Shown here: positions 45,558 to 54,856 of the stretch, one piece after another
How positions within the stretch are numbered: position 1 is the stretch's first letter
Layout of the letters: every line of letters begins with the position of its first letter
Source: SNAP01 sp049671745
GTDB lineage: Bacteria > Bacteroidota > Bacteroidia > Bacteroidales > Marinifilaceae
Length of the DNA stretch: 64,000 nucleotides
NCBI GenBank assembly: GCA_049671745.1
Contig: JBATVL010000042.1
Span: 1-64,000, forward strand
Reading direction: 5' to 3'
Translations under genes and position numbers: made by a program
Notes under the pieces: generated by a model
What the model saw: the letters and a program-made list of their open reading frames with translations, nothing else
Databases searched by the model: none
What the model was told of the DNA's origin: nothing

Positions 45558-47233
45558 ATAAATATTTAAAGAAAACCTTGAAATATACTTTAAGGACATT
45601 CATACTTTGTGTAATATTAATAATATCTAGTGTAGTCTATCTATACAAGTCTGCAGATATGTGTAAACCAGAAGTTAGTTCTACAGAACAGCACTCTTTA
45701 GAGAAAATAGACAATTACACTAGATATGGAGATAACTACCTTAAGCATGACAGTTGTGGACTATGGGAACTAAAGATACAAGGAGAAGCATATAGTAGAG
45801 GTAGAGCCCAAGGGATATTAATGAAAGATCTTCTACATTTCCAAGAGAAAGTTTTTGTAGACAAGATATATGAGATTGTTCCTTCTAAAGCCTACGTTAA
45901 ATTCCTTAGATTCTTTATTCAAATATTCAATAGACGACTAGGCGAGAACATAACAGAAGAATATAGAAAAGAGATATTAGGAATCTCTGAATCATGCACA
46001 ACAGACTATAACGAATTTGGCACTCCTTATCAAAGGCAATTAAATTACCATGGAGCTCATGATATAGGTCATACAATGCAAGATTACATGTTAGTGGGTT
46101 GTACATCTTTTGCTAGCTGGGGAGAAAGAAGTAAAGATTCTACTTTAATAATAGGCCGTAACTTCGATTTCTATGTAGGAGACGATTTTGCAAAGAATAA
46201 ATTAGTAACTATATGCTCACCAGAGACAGGTTACAAATTTGTATCTATAGGTTGGGCAGGCATGATAGGAGTATTATCTGGCATGAACGAAAAAGGTTTG
46301 AGCATAACAATTAATGCTGCTAAAGCCTCAGTTCCTAGATCGGCCAAAACACCAATATCTATATTAGCAAGAGAAATATTACAATATGCCTCTAGCATAG
46401 AGGAAGCTTACGAAATAGCTAAGAGTAGAGAAGTCTTTGTATCCGAATCATTATTAATAGGATCGGCAAAAGATGGAAAGGCAGCCATTATAGAGAAATC
46501 ACCAGATAAGATAGCTCTTTTCCATACTAAGAACGAAAATCAGATTATATGTACTAATCATTTTCAATCTGATGTATATGCCTTAAGTGAAAGAAATATA
46601 AATAATATCAAAAGTTCTGACTCCAACTACCGCTACACTAGAGTGGCTCAATTAATAGATAGTCTTAGTCCTATGAATGCGACTTCAGTGGCCAGAATAT
46701 TAAGAGAGAAAAAAGGTGTGAACGGAGAGGATATAGGTTTATCTAATCCTATGGGCATAGATCAGCAGATAGCTCATCACTCTGTCATTTTCAAACCACA
46801 GCAAAAGATAATGTATATATCAACAGCCCCTTGGCAAGAGGGTAAATATGTGGCATACGATTTATCTAAGATCTTTAAAGATGGAGATTTCTCAAAAACC
46901 TTACACACTAAGAGTTTAGAGATAGCAGCAGACAGTGTCTTTCTCAATAAAGACTATAAAAGATTACTTGAATACAGACAATTTGTAAAAGAAATAAAAG
47001 ACTGCATAAAACACGGAAAAAAATTCTCTAAAGAGGAGATGTCTGCTTTTATTGCCTCAAACCCAAACATGTATTTAACTTACAAGTTACTGGGGGATTA
47101 TTGCTACTCAGTATATGAAAATCAAGATGCAGTAAAATATTGGAAACAAGCTCTTACAAAACAGATACCTTACGAAAACGAAATAATTACTCTTCAAGAA
47201 GATATAGATGATGTACAAAATAACAAAAAATAA
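45554..47233 (+). CDS. C45-family Ntn acyltransferase/hydrolase (IAT-like)
   Basis: The 559-residue protein has an N-terminal membrane anchor (about 13-31) and the acyl-coenzyme A:6-aminopenicillanate acyltransferase (C45) fold. The self-cleaving Gly182-Cys183 lies in MLVGCTSFASWG, and Cys183 becomes the N-terminal nucleophile. RNFDFYVG near 202 and NEKGLSITINA are family features. A C-terminal region of about 100 residues looks helical. Placed at the end of the pathway, it may attach the acyl chain to an amine or free it; this is inference. Confidence 0.85.
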   Translation: MNKYLKKTLKYTLRTFILCVILIISSVVYLYKSADMCKPEVSSTEQHSLEKIDNYTRYGDNYLKHDSCGLWELKIQGEAYSRGRAQGILMKDLLHFQEKVFVDKIYEIVPSKAYVKFLRFFIQIFNRRLGENITEEYRKEILGISESCTTDYNEFGTPYQRQLNYHGAHDIGHTMQDYMLVGCTSFASWGERSKDSTLIIGRNFDFYVGDDFAKNKLVTICSPETGYKFVSIGWAGMIGVLSGMNEKGLSITINAAKASVPRSAKTPISILAREILQYASSIEEAYEIAKSREVFVSESLLIGSAKDGKAAIIEKSPDKIALFHTKNENQIICTNHFQSDVYALSERNINNIKSSDSNYRYTRVAQLIDSLSPMNATSVARILREKKGVNGEDIGLSNPMGIDQQIAHHSVIFKPQQKIMYISTAPWQEGKYVAYDLSKIFKDGDFSKTLHTKSLEIAADSVFLNKDYKRLLEYRQFVKEIKDCIKHGKKFSKEEMSAFIASNPNMYLTYKLLGDYCYSVYENQDAVKYWKQALTKQIPYENEIITLQEDIDDVQNNKK

Positions 47234-48515
47234 AGAAATAGTATTCTCAAGTAAAGAGGATATCTCAAACTTTCAAAACGAAGAATTAAAAAAACTATTA
47301 ATATATCTTAAAGAGCATTCAGCATTCTATCAACAACAATTCAAAGACAATAATATAGATATAAACTCTATTAATAATACAGAGGACTTACTACAATTTC
47401 CTACCACCTCTAAGGATGATTTTATAGGAAACGAATCGGCTTTTATTTGTGTGGATAATGATGAATTAATAGATTTTGTAACTACCTCAGGCACATCGGG
47501 AGAACCAGTCACTTTTGCTTTAACAAACAACGATTTAGATCGTCTTGCTTATAACGAATACCTATCTTTCACTACAGCCTCTTGCTCTAAAAAAGACAAG
47601 ATACAGCTGATGACCACTATAGACAGAAGGTTTATGGCAGGACTGGCTTACTTCTTAGGCGCTAAAGAATTAGGTTCAGGAATAATAAGAGTAGGTAACG
47701 GAATACCCGAATTGCAATGGGATACAATAAACCGAATGCATCCATCTTGCTGTATAGTTGTTCCCTCTTTCTTACTTAAATTAGTAGAATATGCCGAAAA
47801 GAACAATATAGATTTCAATAATTCATCTTTAAGATCCGCTCTTTGCATAGGAGAACCAATAAGGAAAAATGACTTCTCTTTAAACACTCTAGGAAAGAAG
47901 ATAAACGACAAATGGCCTAATCTTAAACTATACTCAACATACGCATCCACAGAGATGCAATCCTCTTTTACCGAATGCGAAAAAAGCAATGGAGGACATC
48001 ATCAGCCAGAACTAATAATAATAGAATTCTTAGACGATGAGGGTGATAGGGTAGATGAAGACTCATTAGGAGAATTAACAATCACAACCCTTGGAGTAGA
48101 AGGCATGCCATTATTACGCTTCAGAACAGGAGACATGTGTTACCATTTTAACCAGAAATGCGAATGCGGAAGAAACACTGTTCGTGTAGGTCCAGTTGTT
48201 GGTAGAAAAGGTCAGATGATAAAGTTTAAAGGAACCTCTATATATCCAACTGCTTTTAACGATATATTAGACAGCATACCTAATGTTACAAACTACATAA
48301 TAGAGGTATATACAAATAATATAGGAACCGATGGTGTACGCATAAAAGTAGGCTCTCAGGACAAGAGTGATGAATTCTCTAAAGAGATAAAAGATATATT
48401 CCGCTCTAAGGTAAGGGTAGCCCCTGATGTAGTATTCGAAGAAGTGGAAAATATTAACTCTCTTCAAATGCCTGCCACCAGTAGAAAAAGAAACAAGTTT
48501 ATAGATCTACGATAA
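47208..48515 (+). CDS. AMP-forming aryl/acyl ligase (phenylacetate-CoA ligase-like)
   Basis: The 435-residue protein has the ATP-binding loop TTSGTSGEP at 92-100, YASTEMQSSF near 243 and LRFRTGDMC near 305, followed by the C-terminal subdomain with KGTSIYPTAF. It is closest to phenylacetate-CoA ligases and would activate p-coumarate or a related aryl acid and load it on an ACP. The start is ATG 47208 or 47211. It closes the operon; the next gene follows after 23 bases. Confidence 0.87.
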   Translation: MMYKITKNKEIVFSSKEDISNFQNEELKKLLIYLKEHSAFYQQQFKDNNIDINSINNTEDLLQFPTTSKDDFIGNESAFICVDNDELIDFVTTSGTSGEPVTFALTNNDLDRLAYNEYLSFTTASCSKKDKIQLMTTIDRRFMAGLAYFLGAKELGSGIIRVGNGIPELQWDTINRMHPSCCIVVPSFLLKLVEYAEKNNIDFNNSSLRSALCIGEPIRKNDFSLNTLGKKINDKWPNLKLYSTYASTEMQSSFTECEKSNGGHHQPELIIIEFLDDEGDRVDEDSLGELTITTLGVEGMPLLRFRTGDMCYHFNQKCECGRNTVRVGPVVGRKGQMIKFKGTSIYPTAFNDILDSIPNVTNYIIEVYTNNIGTDGVRIKVGSQDKSDEFSKEIKDIFRSKVRVAPDVVFEEVENINSLQMPATSRKRNKFIDLR

Positions 48516-48538
48516 GTTAAATTTAAAATAAAGTAAAA

Positions 48539-48991
48539 ATGAAATTTTCTAAAACACTCGCTCTAAAATTAGGAATAGTATTCCTTCTTTGTTCTCTATT
48601 CTCTTTCTCATCACAAGCACAATTACCTAAAAAATCTAAGGTCTTTCTTACTTTTGTGGAAACAGCAGATGAAATTAATGCTGAAGGTGTAGAAGTATTA
48701 AAATTATTCAATGAGGTTCTTAAAGAGCAAACAAACTGTGTTTTACTTGACAAGAAAGAAACTTCTGAATATGTTTTTCAACTTAGAGTAGTTGATCAAA
48801 GTATGGGTGATAGTAAAGCAAAACTAGAGATTTATGACAATAAAACTAATGCTTTAGTGGCAGAGTCTAATTGGTTTAATGGTACTGCTAATTCTCGTTA
48901 CGCATTCTCTAGTCCCAAACATGCAATGTGTAGGATTATAAAGAGTTTCTTATTGACAAATAATGAAGATCTAATAAAGAAAAAAGAATAA
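48539..48991 (+). CDS. Hypothetical exported protein
   Basis: A 150-residue protein with a signal peptide (cut near SSQAQ, residue 27) and a mixed alpha/beta body that starts with KVFLTFVETADEINAEGVEVLKLFNEVL and has a central LEIYDNKTNALVAESNWF strand pair. I do not recognise its family. It lies 23 bases after the ligase gene and before a terminator, so it could be the last gene of the polyene operon. Confidence 0.62.
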   Translation: MKFSKTLALKLGIVFLLCSLFSFSSQAQLPKKSKVFLTFVETADEINAEGVEVLKLFNEVLKEQTNCVLLDKKETSEYVFQLRVVDQSMGDSKAKLEIYDNKTNALVAESNWFNGTANSRYAFSSPKHAMCRIIKSFLLTNNEDLIKKKE

Positions 48992-49022
48992 AAAAAGGGG
49001 GCTATAAGCCCCCTCTTTCTTT
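48991..49022. terminator. Bidirectional terminator at the end of the polyene operon
   Basis: AGGGGGC and GCCCCCT flank a TATAA loop, with A6 on one side and T-rich sequence on the other, between the convergent exported-protein gene and the PBP1A gene. Confidence 0.85.
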
Positions 49023-49037
49023 ACCAAATATAATCTA

Positions 49038-51383
49038 TTATTTATCCTTCTTCTTGAATATGCTTTTAATCTTAAACCATATACTAGTTTTCTTTTTCTT
49101 AGCTTTTTTAACATCCCTATTATAGTACTTAACACGTTCTCTATTAATATTAATTATAGAATCAGTCTTCATCTCTCTAGTAACATCAAGGCTCTTCTTA
49201 TATAAAGGAGCATCTTTCTCTAATGTATTAAGAATGCTTAAGCTAGGGAATTGAATACGGTTCCAATGCGAAAAACGAGGATCTTTAAGAGCCTTTTGCA
49301 TAAAGAGTCCGAATATAGGTAAAGCCGTATTAGCACCCTGTCCCAGATAAGTAGATCTAAAATGAACTCTCATATCGTTAGCACCCGTTCTTACACCAGC
49401 CACAATATGTGGATTATAACCAAAGAACCAACCATCAGCATTATTCTGAGTAGTACCCGTTTTACCAGCTATACAATTTCTTAAGCCATATCGTCCACGA
49501 AGTCTTCTACCAGTACCATTATTCACCACTCCTTCAAGCATGAAATTCATAATAGCAGCATTCTCCGAGCTCATAACTATATGTCTCTCTATATCTTTCT
49601 TCTCGTATATAATATTACCTGCTTTATCAGTAACCTTAGTAATATAATAAGGTTTAACCCACTCACCACTATTAGCAAAAGTAGAAAACACCTGAGCCAT
49701 CTCCAGAAGAGAGCTATTAGACACCCCTAAAGCCATAGATGGAAATCTAGACAACTCACTTCTAATACCCAAATCCTGAGCCATCTGAATTGTTTCATCA
49801 ATACCTGTTTTCATAAGAACCTTTACAGCCACAGTATTTACTGAATGAGCAAGAGCTCCTCTCATAGAATAATATCTAATAGAATCGTTACTATGCGAAT
49901 CTCTAGGTTTCCAGCCTTGATGTTCTTTATCGGCCTCTATCTCGTTAGAATAATACGAATTAGGATCTTCACCATTCTCCAGAGCAGCAGCAAAAACAAT
50001 AGGTTTAAAAATAGAACCTGTCTGACGTTCAGCCTTAACCATATCATACTTAAAATACTTATGATCTATACCACCTACCCAAGCACGAATCTGTCCGTTC
50101 TGAGGATTCACAGCAATAAAACCAGTATGAAGAATCTTTAAATAATGCTTAATAGAATCCATAGGACTCATCTTCACATCCTTATCACCATCCTTAGAAG
50201 AATAGATCTCCATATTCACCTTAGTATTAAAGATCTTAGTAATCTCCTTATCCGATTTCTTAAGTTTTTTAAGATGTTTATAACGTTGAGAGCGTTTAAG
50301 AGCAGACTTTAGAATCAAGCGATTATTATACCAAGGTTCTCTTTTCTTCCAATGTTTATAGAAAGTTTTTTGTAGAGACTTCATATGTTGATTAACGGCC
50401 TCTTCAGCATATTTCTGAAGATGAGAATCTATAGTTGTGTATATCTTCAATCCGTCGCTATACATATTTATTTTGCTGTCATTCTCTTTATTAAATTTCT
50501 TAACAATACTCTTCACCTCATGACGAAGATTCTCTCTTAAATATGTAGCTAAACCCTCATTATTGCTCAAACGTTTATACTTAATCACAAGAGGCATCTT
50601 CTTTAATAACTCCCCTTTTTCTTTTGTTAAGTCCTTATGTTTAACCATCTGATTAATCACTGTATTCCTTCTGCTTGTAGATCTTTTAGGATGTAAACGA
50701 GGGTTATAAGAAGTAGAAGCCTTAAGCATACCCACAAGAGTAGCAGCCTCTATAGTAGAAACATCAGCAGCCGACTTACTAAAGAATCTCTGAGCGGCAC
50801 TTTCTATTCCATATACATTCTCACCAAAAGGCACAGTATTAAGATAAAGAGTAATAATTCCCTCTTTAGAATAAATTTTCTCTAATCTAGATGCTGTAAA
50901 CATTTCCTTCAACTTACTAATAGGCATGCTCAAAAAGCTATGCGAACCTCTACCATATAAGTTTTTAGCAAGTTGCTGACTAAGAGTACTACCTCCACCA
51001 GAACTTCTATCTCTAAGAAGGATTGTTTTAAATATCACGCGAAGTAAACTTCTAGTATCTATACCATTATGCTCGTAGAAACGCGAATCCTCAGTAGCTA
51101 TCAAAGCATTAAATATATCAGGAGATATATCTTTATAGGTTAAATTCGTTCTATTCTCTAGAAAGAACTTACCCATTATCTTTTTATCAGCTGTGTAGAT
51201 TTTAGAAGACTCTACATTGTTAATATTCTTTAATTCTTTATATGTTGGAAGTTCTCCAAATATACCAAAATATATGCTTACAATAAATAAGATAAGACTA
51301 AGTATACTACCCAAAATGCCTATTATACTTAGTTTAATTATCCTTTTCTTAATCTTAACTCTTTTCTCTTTCGTTTCGTCCAT
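49038..51383 (-). CDS. Penicillin-binding protein 1A (transglycosylase/transpeptidase)
   Basis: The 781-residue bifunctional PBP has an inner-membrane anchor (about 13-35), a GT51 glycosyltransferase domain with EDSRFYEHNGID and GGGSTLSQQLAKNLYGR near 100-145, and a transpeptidase domain with SIFK (the active Ser in TGSIFKPIVF), SVN and KTGTTQ. It polymerises and crosslinks peptidoglycan. A basic Lys-rich tail ends the protein. The gene is monocistronic and convergent with the polyene operon. Confidence 0.95.
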   Translation of the reverse strand: MDETKEKRVKIKKRIIKLSIIGILGSILSLILFIVSIYFGIFGELPTYKELKNINNVESSKIYTADKKIMGKFFLENRTNLTYKDISPDIFNALIATEDSRFYEHNGIDTRSLLRVIFKTILLRDRSSGGGSTLSQQLAKNLYGRGSHSFLSMPISKLKEMFTASRLEKIYSKEGIITLYLNTVPFGENVYGIESAAQRFFSKSAADVSTIEAATLVGMLKASTSYNPRLHPKRSTSRRNTVINQMVKHKDLTKEKGELLKKMPLVIKYKRLSNNEGLATYLRENLRHEVKSIVKKFNKENDSKINMYSDGLKIYTTIDSHLQKYAEEAVNQHMKSLQKTFYKHWKKREPWYNNRLILKSALKRSQRYKHLKKLKKSDKEITKIFNTKVNMEIYSSKDGDKDVKMSPMDSIKHYLKILHTGFIAVNPQNGQIRAWVGGIDHKYFKYDMVKAERQTGSIFKPIVFAAALENGEDPNSYYSNEIEADKEHQGWKPRDSHSNDSIRYYSMRGALAHSVNTVAVKVLMKTGIDETIQMAQDLGIRSELSRFPSMALGVSNSSLLEMAQVFSTFANSGEWVKPYYITKVTDKAGNIIYEKKDIERHIVMSSENAAIMNFMLEGVVNNGTGRRLRGRYGLRNCIAGKTGTTQNNADGWFFGYNPHIVAGVRTGANDMRVHFRSTYLGQGANTALPIFGLFMQKALKDPRFSHWNRIQFPSLSILNTLEKDAPLYKKSLDVTREMKTDSIININRERVKYYNRDVKKAKKKKTSIWFKIKSIFKKKDK

Positions 51384-51461
51384 ATTTAGTTTTCTATATT
51401 AGTCTACTTTGTTTCACCCGACGAAATTACAAAAAATATGCAGAGGTTTAAATAAATAATA

Positions 51462-51469
51462 TAACTTTG
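51462..51469 (+). promoter_or_regulatory. Probable -7 box for the slyD-aroC unit
   Basis: TAACTTTG fits TAnnTTTG and lies 31 bases upstream of the FKBP start, in the region divergent from the PBP1A gene. A TTTA at about -33 is only a partial match to TTTG. Confidence 0.5.
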
Positions 51470-51500
51470 CAATAGAATATAAATTTAAAACAAATATAAT

Positions 51501-52055
51501 ATGATTACTAAGAACAAAAAAGTTTCTGTAGCTTACGAGCTAAGAACTAAAGCAGACGGAGAAGTTGTAGAAACAGCAGGTGGAGAAACTCCTTTTATAT
51601 ATGTTGCTGGATACGAGCAATCTTTAAGACATTTTGAGATGAACCTACAAGGTTTAGACAAAGGTGATTCTTTTGAATTTAACTTATCAGTAGAAAACGC
51701 TTACGGAGAGAGAAACGAAGAAATGCTTATAGAGCTTCCTCTTGATGTATTCGGTGAAGTAGAAGAAGGAATGTTAGCAGTAGGAGAAGTTCTTCCTATG
51801 CAAGATTCATTAGGTCGTCGTCTTCAAGGTACAGTTGTTGAATTAGGAGAAGAAAACCTTAAGATGGACTTCAATCACCCATTAGCTGGTGAGTGTCTTT
51901 TCTTCAAAGGAAAGATTGAAGACATAGTAGATGCTTCAGACGAAGAAATAGCTGCACTTTCATCAGGTGGATGTAGTGGTTCATGCGGAAGCTGTGGAAG
52001 CGGATGTGGAGACGATGCAGAAGGTGGATGTGGTGACGGTGGTTGCAACTGCTAA
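51501..52055 (+). CDS. SlyD-type FKBP peptidyl-prolyl isomerase with Cys-rich tail
   Basis: The 184-residue protein has an FKBP domain interrupted by an insert-in-flap domain (YELRTKADGEVVET; GLDKGDSFEFNLSVENAYGERNEE; FNHPLAGECLFF), as in SlyD. The last 29 residues hold seven cysteines among glycines, aspartates and one asparagine, a metal-binding tail comparable to the His/Cys tail of SlyD. It folds proteins by prolyl isomerisation and may buffer or hand over Ni or Zn. Nineteen bases separate it from aroC. Confidence 0.92.
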   Translation: MITKNKKVSVAYELRTKADGEVVETAGGETPFIYVAGYEQSLRHFEMNLQGLDKGDSFEFNLSVENAYGERNEEMLIELPLDVFGEVEEGMLAVGEVLPMQDSLGRRLQGTVVELGEENLKMDFNHPLAGECLFFKGKIEDIVDASDEEIAALSSGGCSGSCGSCGSGCGDDAEGGCGDGGCNC

Positions 52056-52073
52056 ACAAAAAACAATAAATAT

Positions 52074-53141
52074 ATGTCAGGAAATTCTATAGGAAAACTT
52101 TTCACATTAAGCTCATTTGGTGAATCACACGGTTCGGCAATAGGCGGAGTAATTGATGGTTGTCCATCTGGCATATTAGTAGATATAGAATTCATACAAA
52201 AGGAGCTTGACAGGCGTCGTCCTGGTCAATCTCCTTTTACTACCTCTCGCAAAGAGTCAGACCAAATAGAGATTCTCTCAGGTGTCTTTGAGGGAAAAAC
52301 AACAGGAACATCTATAGGTTTCATAGTAAGAAACCAGGATCATCGTTCCAAGGATTACACAAACATAAGCGATAAATACCGACCTTCTCATGCGGATTAT
52401 ACCTACGATAAAAAATACGGTATACGCGATTACAGAGGGGGAGGAAGAAGTTCAGCCCGTGAGCATATAGCTCGTGTAGCAGCTGGTGCCTTCGCCAAGT
52501 TAGTACTTCAACAATACAATATCACTATCACGGCATATACTTCGCAGATAGGGGATATAAAAATAAACAGATGTGATTTCTCTCAAATAGAGGAAAATCC
52601 ATTAAGATGCCCTGACAAGGAAGCCTTAGCTGGAATGACTAGCTTAATAAAGCAAGTACAAGAGGAAGGTGATTCTATAGGGGGTATAGTTTCATGTACA
52701 ATTTCAAATGTCCCAATAGGTTTGGGGGAACCCGTCTTCGATAAGTTAAGCGCTCGCTTAGCACACGCGATGATGGGAATAAATGCAGCCAAAGGTTTCG
52801 AGCTTGGTTCTGGTTTTAGTAGTGCAGTAATGAGAGGTAGCGAACACAATGATGTTTTCTGCAAGAGAGAGGGAAAGATAAAAACAAAAACAAACAATTC
52901 AGGCGGTATACAAGGTGGTATATCCAATGGAGAAGACATAAATTTTAGCTTAGCTTTCAAACCCGTTGCTACTATTTCTAGTTTACAAGAAACTGTAGAT
53001 ACAGAAGGCAATCAAACAACAATAAGCGTACAGGGTCGTCATGATCCTTGTGTAGTACCTCGAGCAATACCAGTTGTAGAGGCAATGGCCGCTATTGTGA
53101 TTCTTGATTCCATTCTAGAAAACAATGCAATAAACCTTTAA
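52074..53141 (+). CDS. aroC: Chorismate synthase
   Basis: AroC removes phosphate from EPSP with reduced FMN to give chorismate, the precursor of tyrosine. The 355-residue protein has SSFGESHGSAIGG near 13-25, RRRPGQSPFTTSRKESDQ near 45-62, and DYRGGGRSSARE and SGGIQGGISNG signatures. Length and motifs are standard. It follows slyD closely. Confidence 0.96.
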   Translation: MSGNSIGKLFTLSSFGESHGSAIGGVIDGCPSGILVDIEFIQKELDRRRPGQSPFTTSRKESDQIEILSGVFEGKTTGTSIGFIVRNQDHRSKDYTNISDKYRPSHADYTYDKKYGIRDYRGGGRSSAREHIARVAAGAFAKLVLQQYNITITAYTSQIGDIKINRCDFSQIEENPLRCPDKEALAGMTSLIKQVQEEGDSIGGIVSCTISNVPIGLGEPVFDKLSARLAHAMMGINAAKGFELGSGFSSAVMRGSEHNDVFCKREGKIKTKTNNSGGIQGGISNGEDINFSLAFKPVATISSLQETVDTEGNQTTISVQGRHDPCVVPRAIPVVEAMAAIVILDSILENNAINL

Positions 53142-53154
53142 AACGTTCTTTCTT

Positions 53155-54420
53155 ATGAAATTTAAATTACCTCTCTATCTTAAGATAATCTTAGGAATGG
53201 TTCTTGGTGTGCTTTTTGGTCTAGTAGCTGTTCACTTCGGTGGGGACAAATTCACTAACGACTGGGTAAAGCCCTGGGGAAGCATCTTTCTTAACCTATT
53301 AAAAATGGTAGCCGTACCACTTGTTTTTGTGTCTTTAATAAAAGGTATATCAGGTCTGTCTAACATAAAGCAACTTTCTAGAATAGGATTTAAAACTCTA
53401 GGGTTTTATATAATGACCACAATAATAGCTATCACAATAGGTGTATGTGTGGTGAATATAATACGACCAGGAGACAGTTTTCCTAAGGCTAAATCGCATG
53501 AATTACTAGAGAAATACAGTAATAATGTAGTAGAGAAAACAGGTTTAGCAAGTGGAGTAAAAGAAGAATCTCCTCTAAAGATGATAGTAGACATGGTACC
53601 CACCAATGTAATACAATCCTTTGGCGACAACTCAAAAATGTTACAAATAATCTTCTTTGCAGTACTATTCGGAATAGGAATGGTATCCTTAGGAGAAGAG
53701 AAAACAAAATACGTAAGAGGATTCTTAGACGGAGTAAACGACATAGTATTAAAAATTATAGACTATATAATGCTCTTTGCTCCCTATGGAGTATTTGCTT
53801 TAATGGCAGGTCTATTGGTAGATTACTCAGGAGATGTACAACTCTTTGTATCTCTAGGACTATATGCCATAACAGTAATAATAGGATTATGCTCTATGAT
53901 CTTCATAGTATACCCTATAATAATACACTTCTTCACACCAATAAAATACAAAGATTTTGTAAAAGTAATGTCTCCAGTACAAATGCTTGGTTTTTCTACA
54001 AGTTCAAGTGCAGCCACACTACCTTTAAATCTTAAACAAGTAGTAAACGGATTAAAGGTACCAGCAAAAGTAGCTGATTTTGTGCTTCCAGTGGGAGTAA
54101 CAATAAATATGGATGGAACATCATGTTACCAAGCCATAGCAGCCATCTTCATAGCACAAGTATTCGATATAGACTTAAGCATAGGACAAACACTAACAAT
54201 AATACTAACAGCAACAATATCTTCTATAGGAACTCCAGGCATACCCGGAGGAAGTATAGTAATGCTAATAGTAGTACTTACATCGGTAGGAATACCAGTG
54301 GAAGGCATAGCTCTTATCTTAGGAATAGATAGACCCTTAGACATGCTAAGAACAGTTGTAAATGTAACAGGAGATGCTTCTGTGGCAACAATGGTAGCTA
54401 CCTCAGAGAAGGAAATATAG
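53155..54420 (+). CDS. Dicarboxylate/amino-acid:cation symporter (DAACS family)
   Basis: The 421-residue inner-membrane protein has the DAACS fold, with the serine-rich hairpin SPVQMLGFSTSSSAATLPLNL and the NMDGTS motif near 320-330, and the substrate/cation motifs TPGIPGGSIVM and GIDRPLDMLRTVVNVTGD near the C-terminus. It likely imports glutamate, aspartate or C4-dicarboxylates with Na+ or H+. The exact substrate cannot be told. A 16-bp terminator follows. Confidence 0.94.
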   Translation: MKFKLPLYLKIILGMVLGVLFGLVAVHFGGDKFTNDWVKPWGSIFLNLLKMVAVPLVFVSLIKGISGLSNIKQLSRIGFKTLGFYIMTTIIAITIGVCVVNIIRPGDSFPKAKSHELLEKYSNNVVEKTGLASGVKEESPLKMIVDMVPTNVIQSFGDNSKMLQIIFFAVLFGIGMVSLGEEKTKYVRGFLDGVNDIVLKIIDYIMLFAPYGVFALMAGLLVDYSGDVQLFVSLGLYAITVIIGLCSMIFIVYPIIIHFFTPIKYKDFVKVMSPVQMLGFSTSSSAATLPLNLKQVVNGLKVPAKVADFVLPVGVTINMDGTSCYQAIAAIFIAQVFDIDLSIGQTLTIILTATISSIGTPGIPGGSIVMLIVVLTSVGIPVEGIALILGIDRPLDMLRTVVNVTGDASVATMVATSEKEI

Positions 54421-54433
54421 AAATCATTTAATG

Positions 54434-54474
54434 AATACTTATGAGATAATAATTGCTTATCTCATAAGTATTTA
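54434..54474 (+). terminator. Long-stem terminator after the DAACS gene
   Basis: AATACTTATGAGATAA pairs perfectly with its complement at 54457-54472, an exceptionally long 16-bp stem with a seven-base loop. It overlaps the -33 region for the next gene, so it may also affect that gene's start. Confidence 0.75.
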
Positions 54475-54483
54475 ATATTTTTG
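54453..54483 (+). promoter_or_regulatory. Promoter of the 94-residue hypothetical gene
   Basis: TTG (54453-54455) and TATTTTTG (54476-54483) are spaced by 20 bases, matching the Bacteroidota -33/-7 arrangement, and the start codon is 29 bases further on. Confidence 0.5.
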
Positions 54484-54511
54484 TAACTCAATAAATTAAT
54501 AATATATCATT

Positions 54512-54796
54512 ATGGCAAGTATCAAAAGACTTAAGAAAGATGTGGATTATTTAGCTTTTGCAGTAATCGCTGATTGTTTCAATTATAATAGCTATAATCC
54601 TGGAAACGAAGAAGTATTTGAAATCGTTAAGGATACTATTGCTTTAAGAAATGAGTTACGTTATAGAATAAGTAATCCAGAGCCTAAAGAGGACGGAGAG
54701 CTTAAAGCAATCTATAAATGTATCTTTAATGAAGCAATCGCAGCAGCTGATGATTCATTTATAAAATTAAGTGAAGCTATTAAAAAGAATATGTAA
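54512..54796 (+). CDS. Hypothetical protein, conserved-looking in Bacteroidales
   Basis: A 94-residue soluble, mostly helical protein beginning MASIKRLKKDVDYLAFAVIADCFNY. It has no signal or membrane segment and no known motif. The length and composition look like a small conserved Bacteroidales hypothetical protein; function unknown. It stands alone between two terminators. Confidence 0.68.
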   Translation: MASIKRLKKDVDYLAFAVIADCFNYNSYNPGNEEVFEIVKDTIALRNELRYRISNPEPKEDGELKAIYKCIFNEAIAAADDSFIKLSEAIKKNM

Positions 54797-54818
54797 TTCT
54801 TTCTATAACTTATAATCT

Positions 54819-54852
54819 ATACCTAAGAGTTCTGCTTTTAGGTATTTTTTTT
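54819..54852 (+). terminator. Terminator between the 94-residue gene and the YgjP-like gene
   Basis: ATACCTAA pairs with TTAGGTAT across an 11-base loop and is followed by eight T. The next start codon is only a few bases downstream, so the following gene may rely on readthrough or its own promoter in this hairpin region. Confidence 0.7.
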
Positions 54853-54856
54853 ATCT

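Noticed and set aside
52583..53011. 142-residue open frame opposite aroC
   Set aside because: It lies wholly inside the well-supported aroC gene on the other strand, and its Pro/Ser-rich composition is a shadow of aroC codons.
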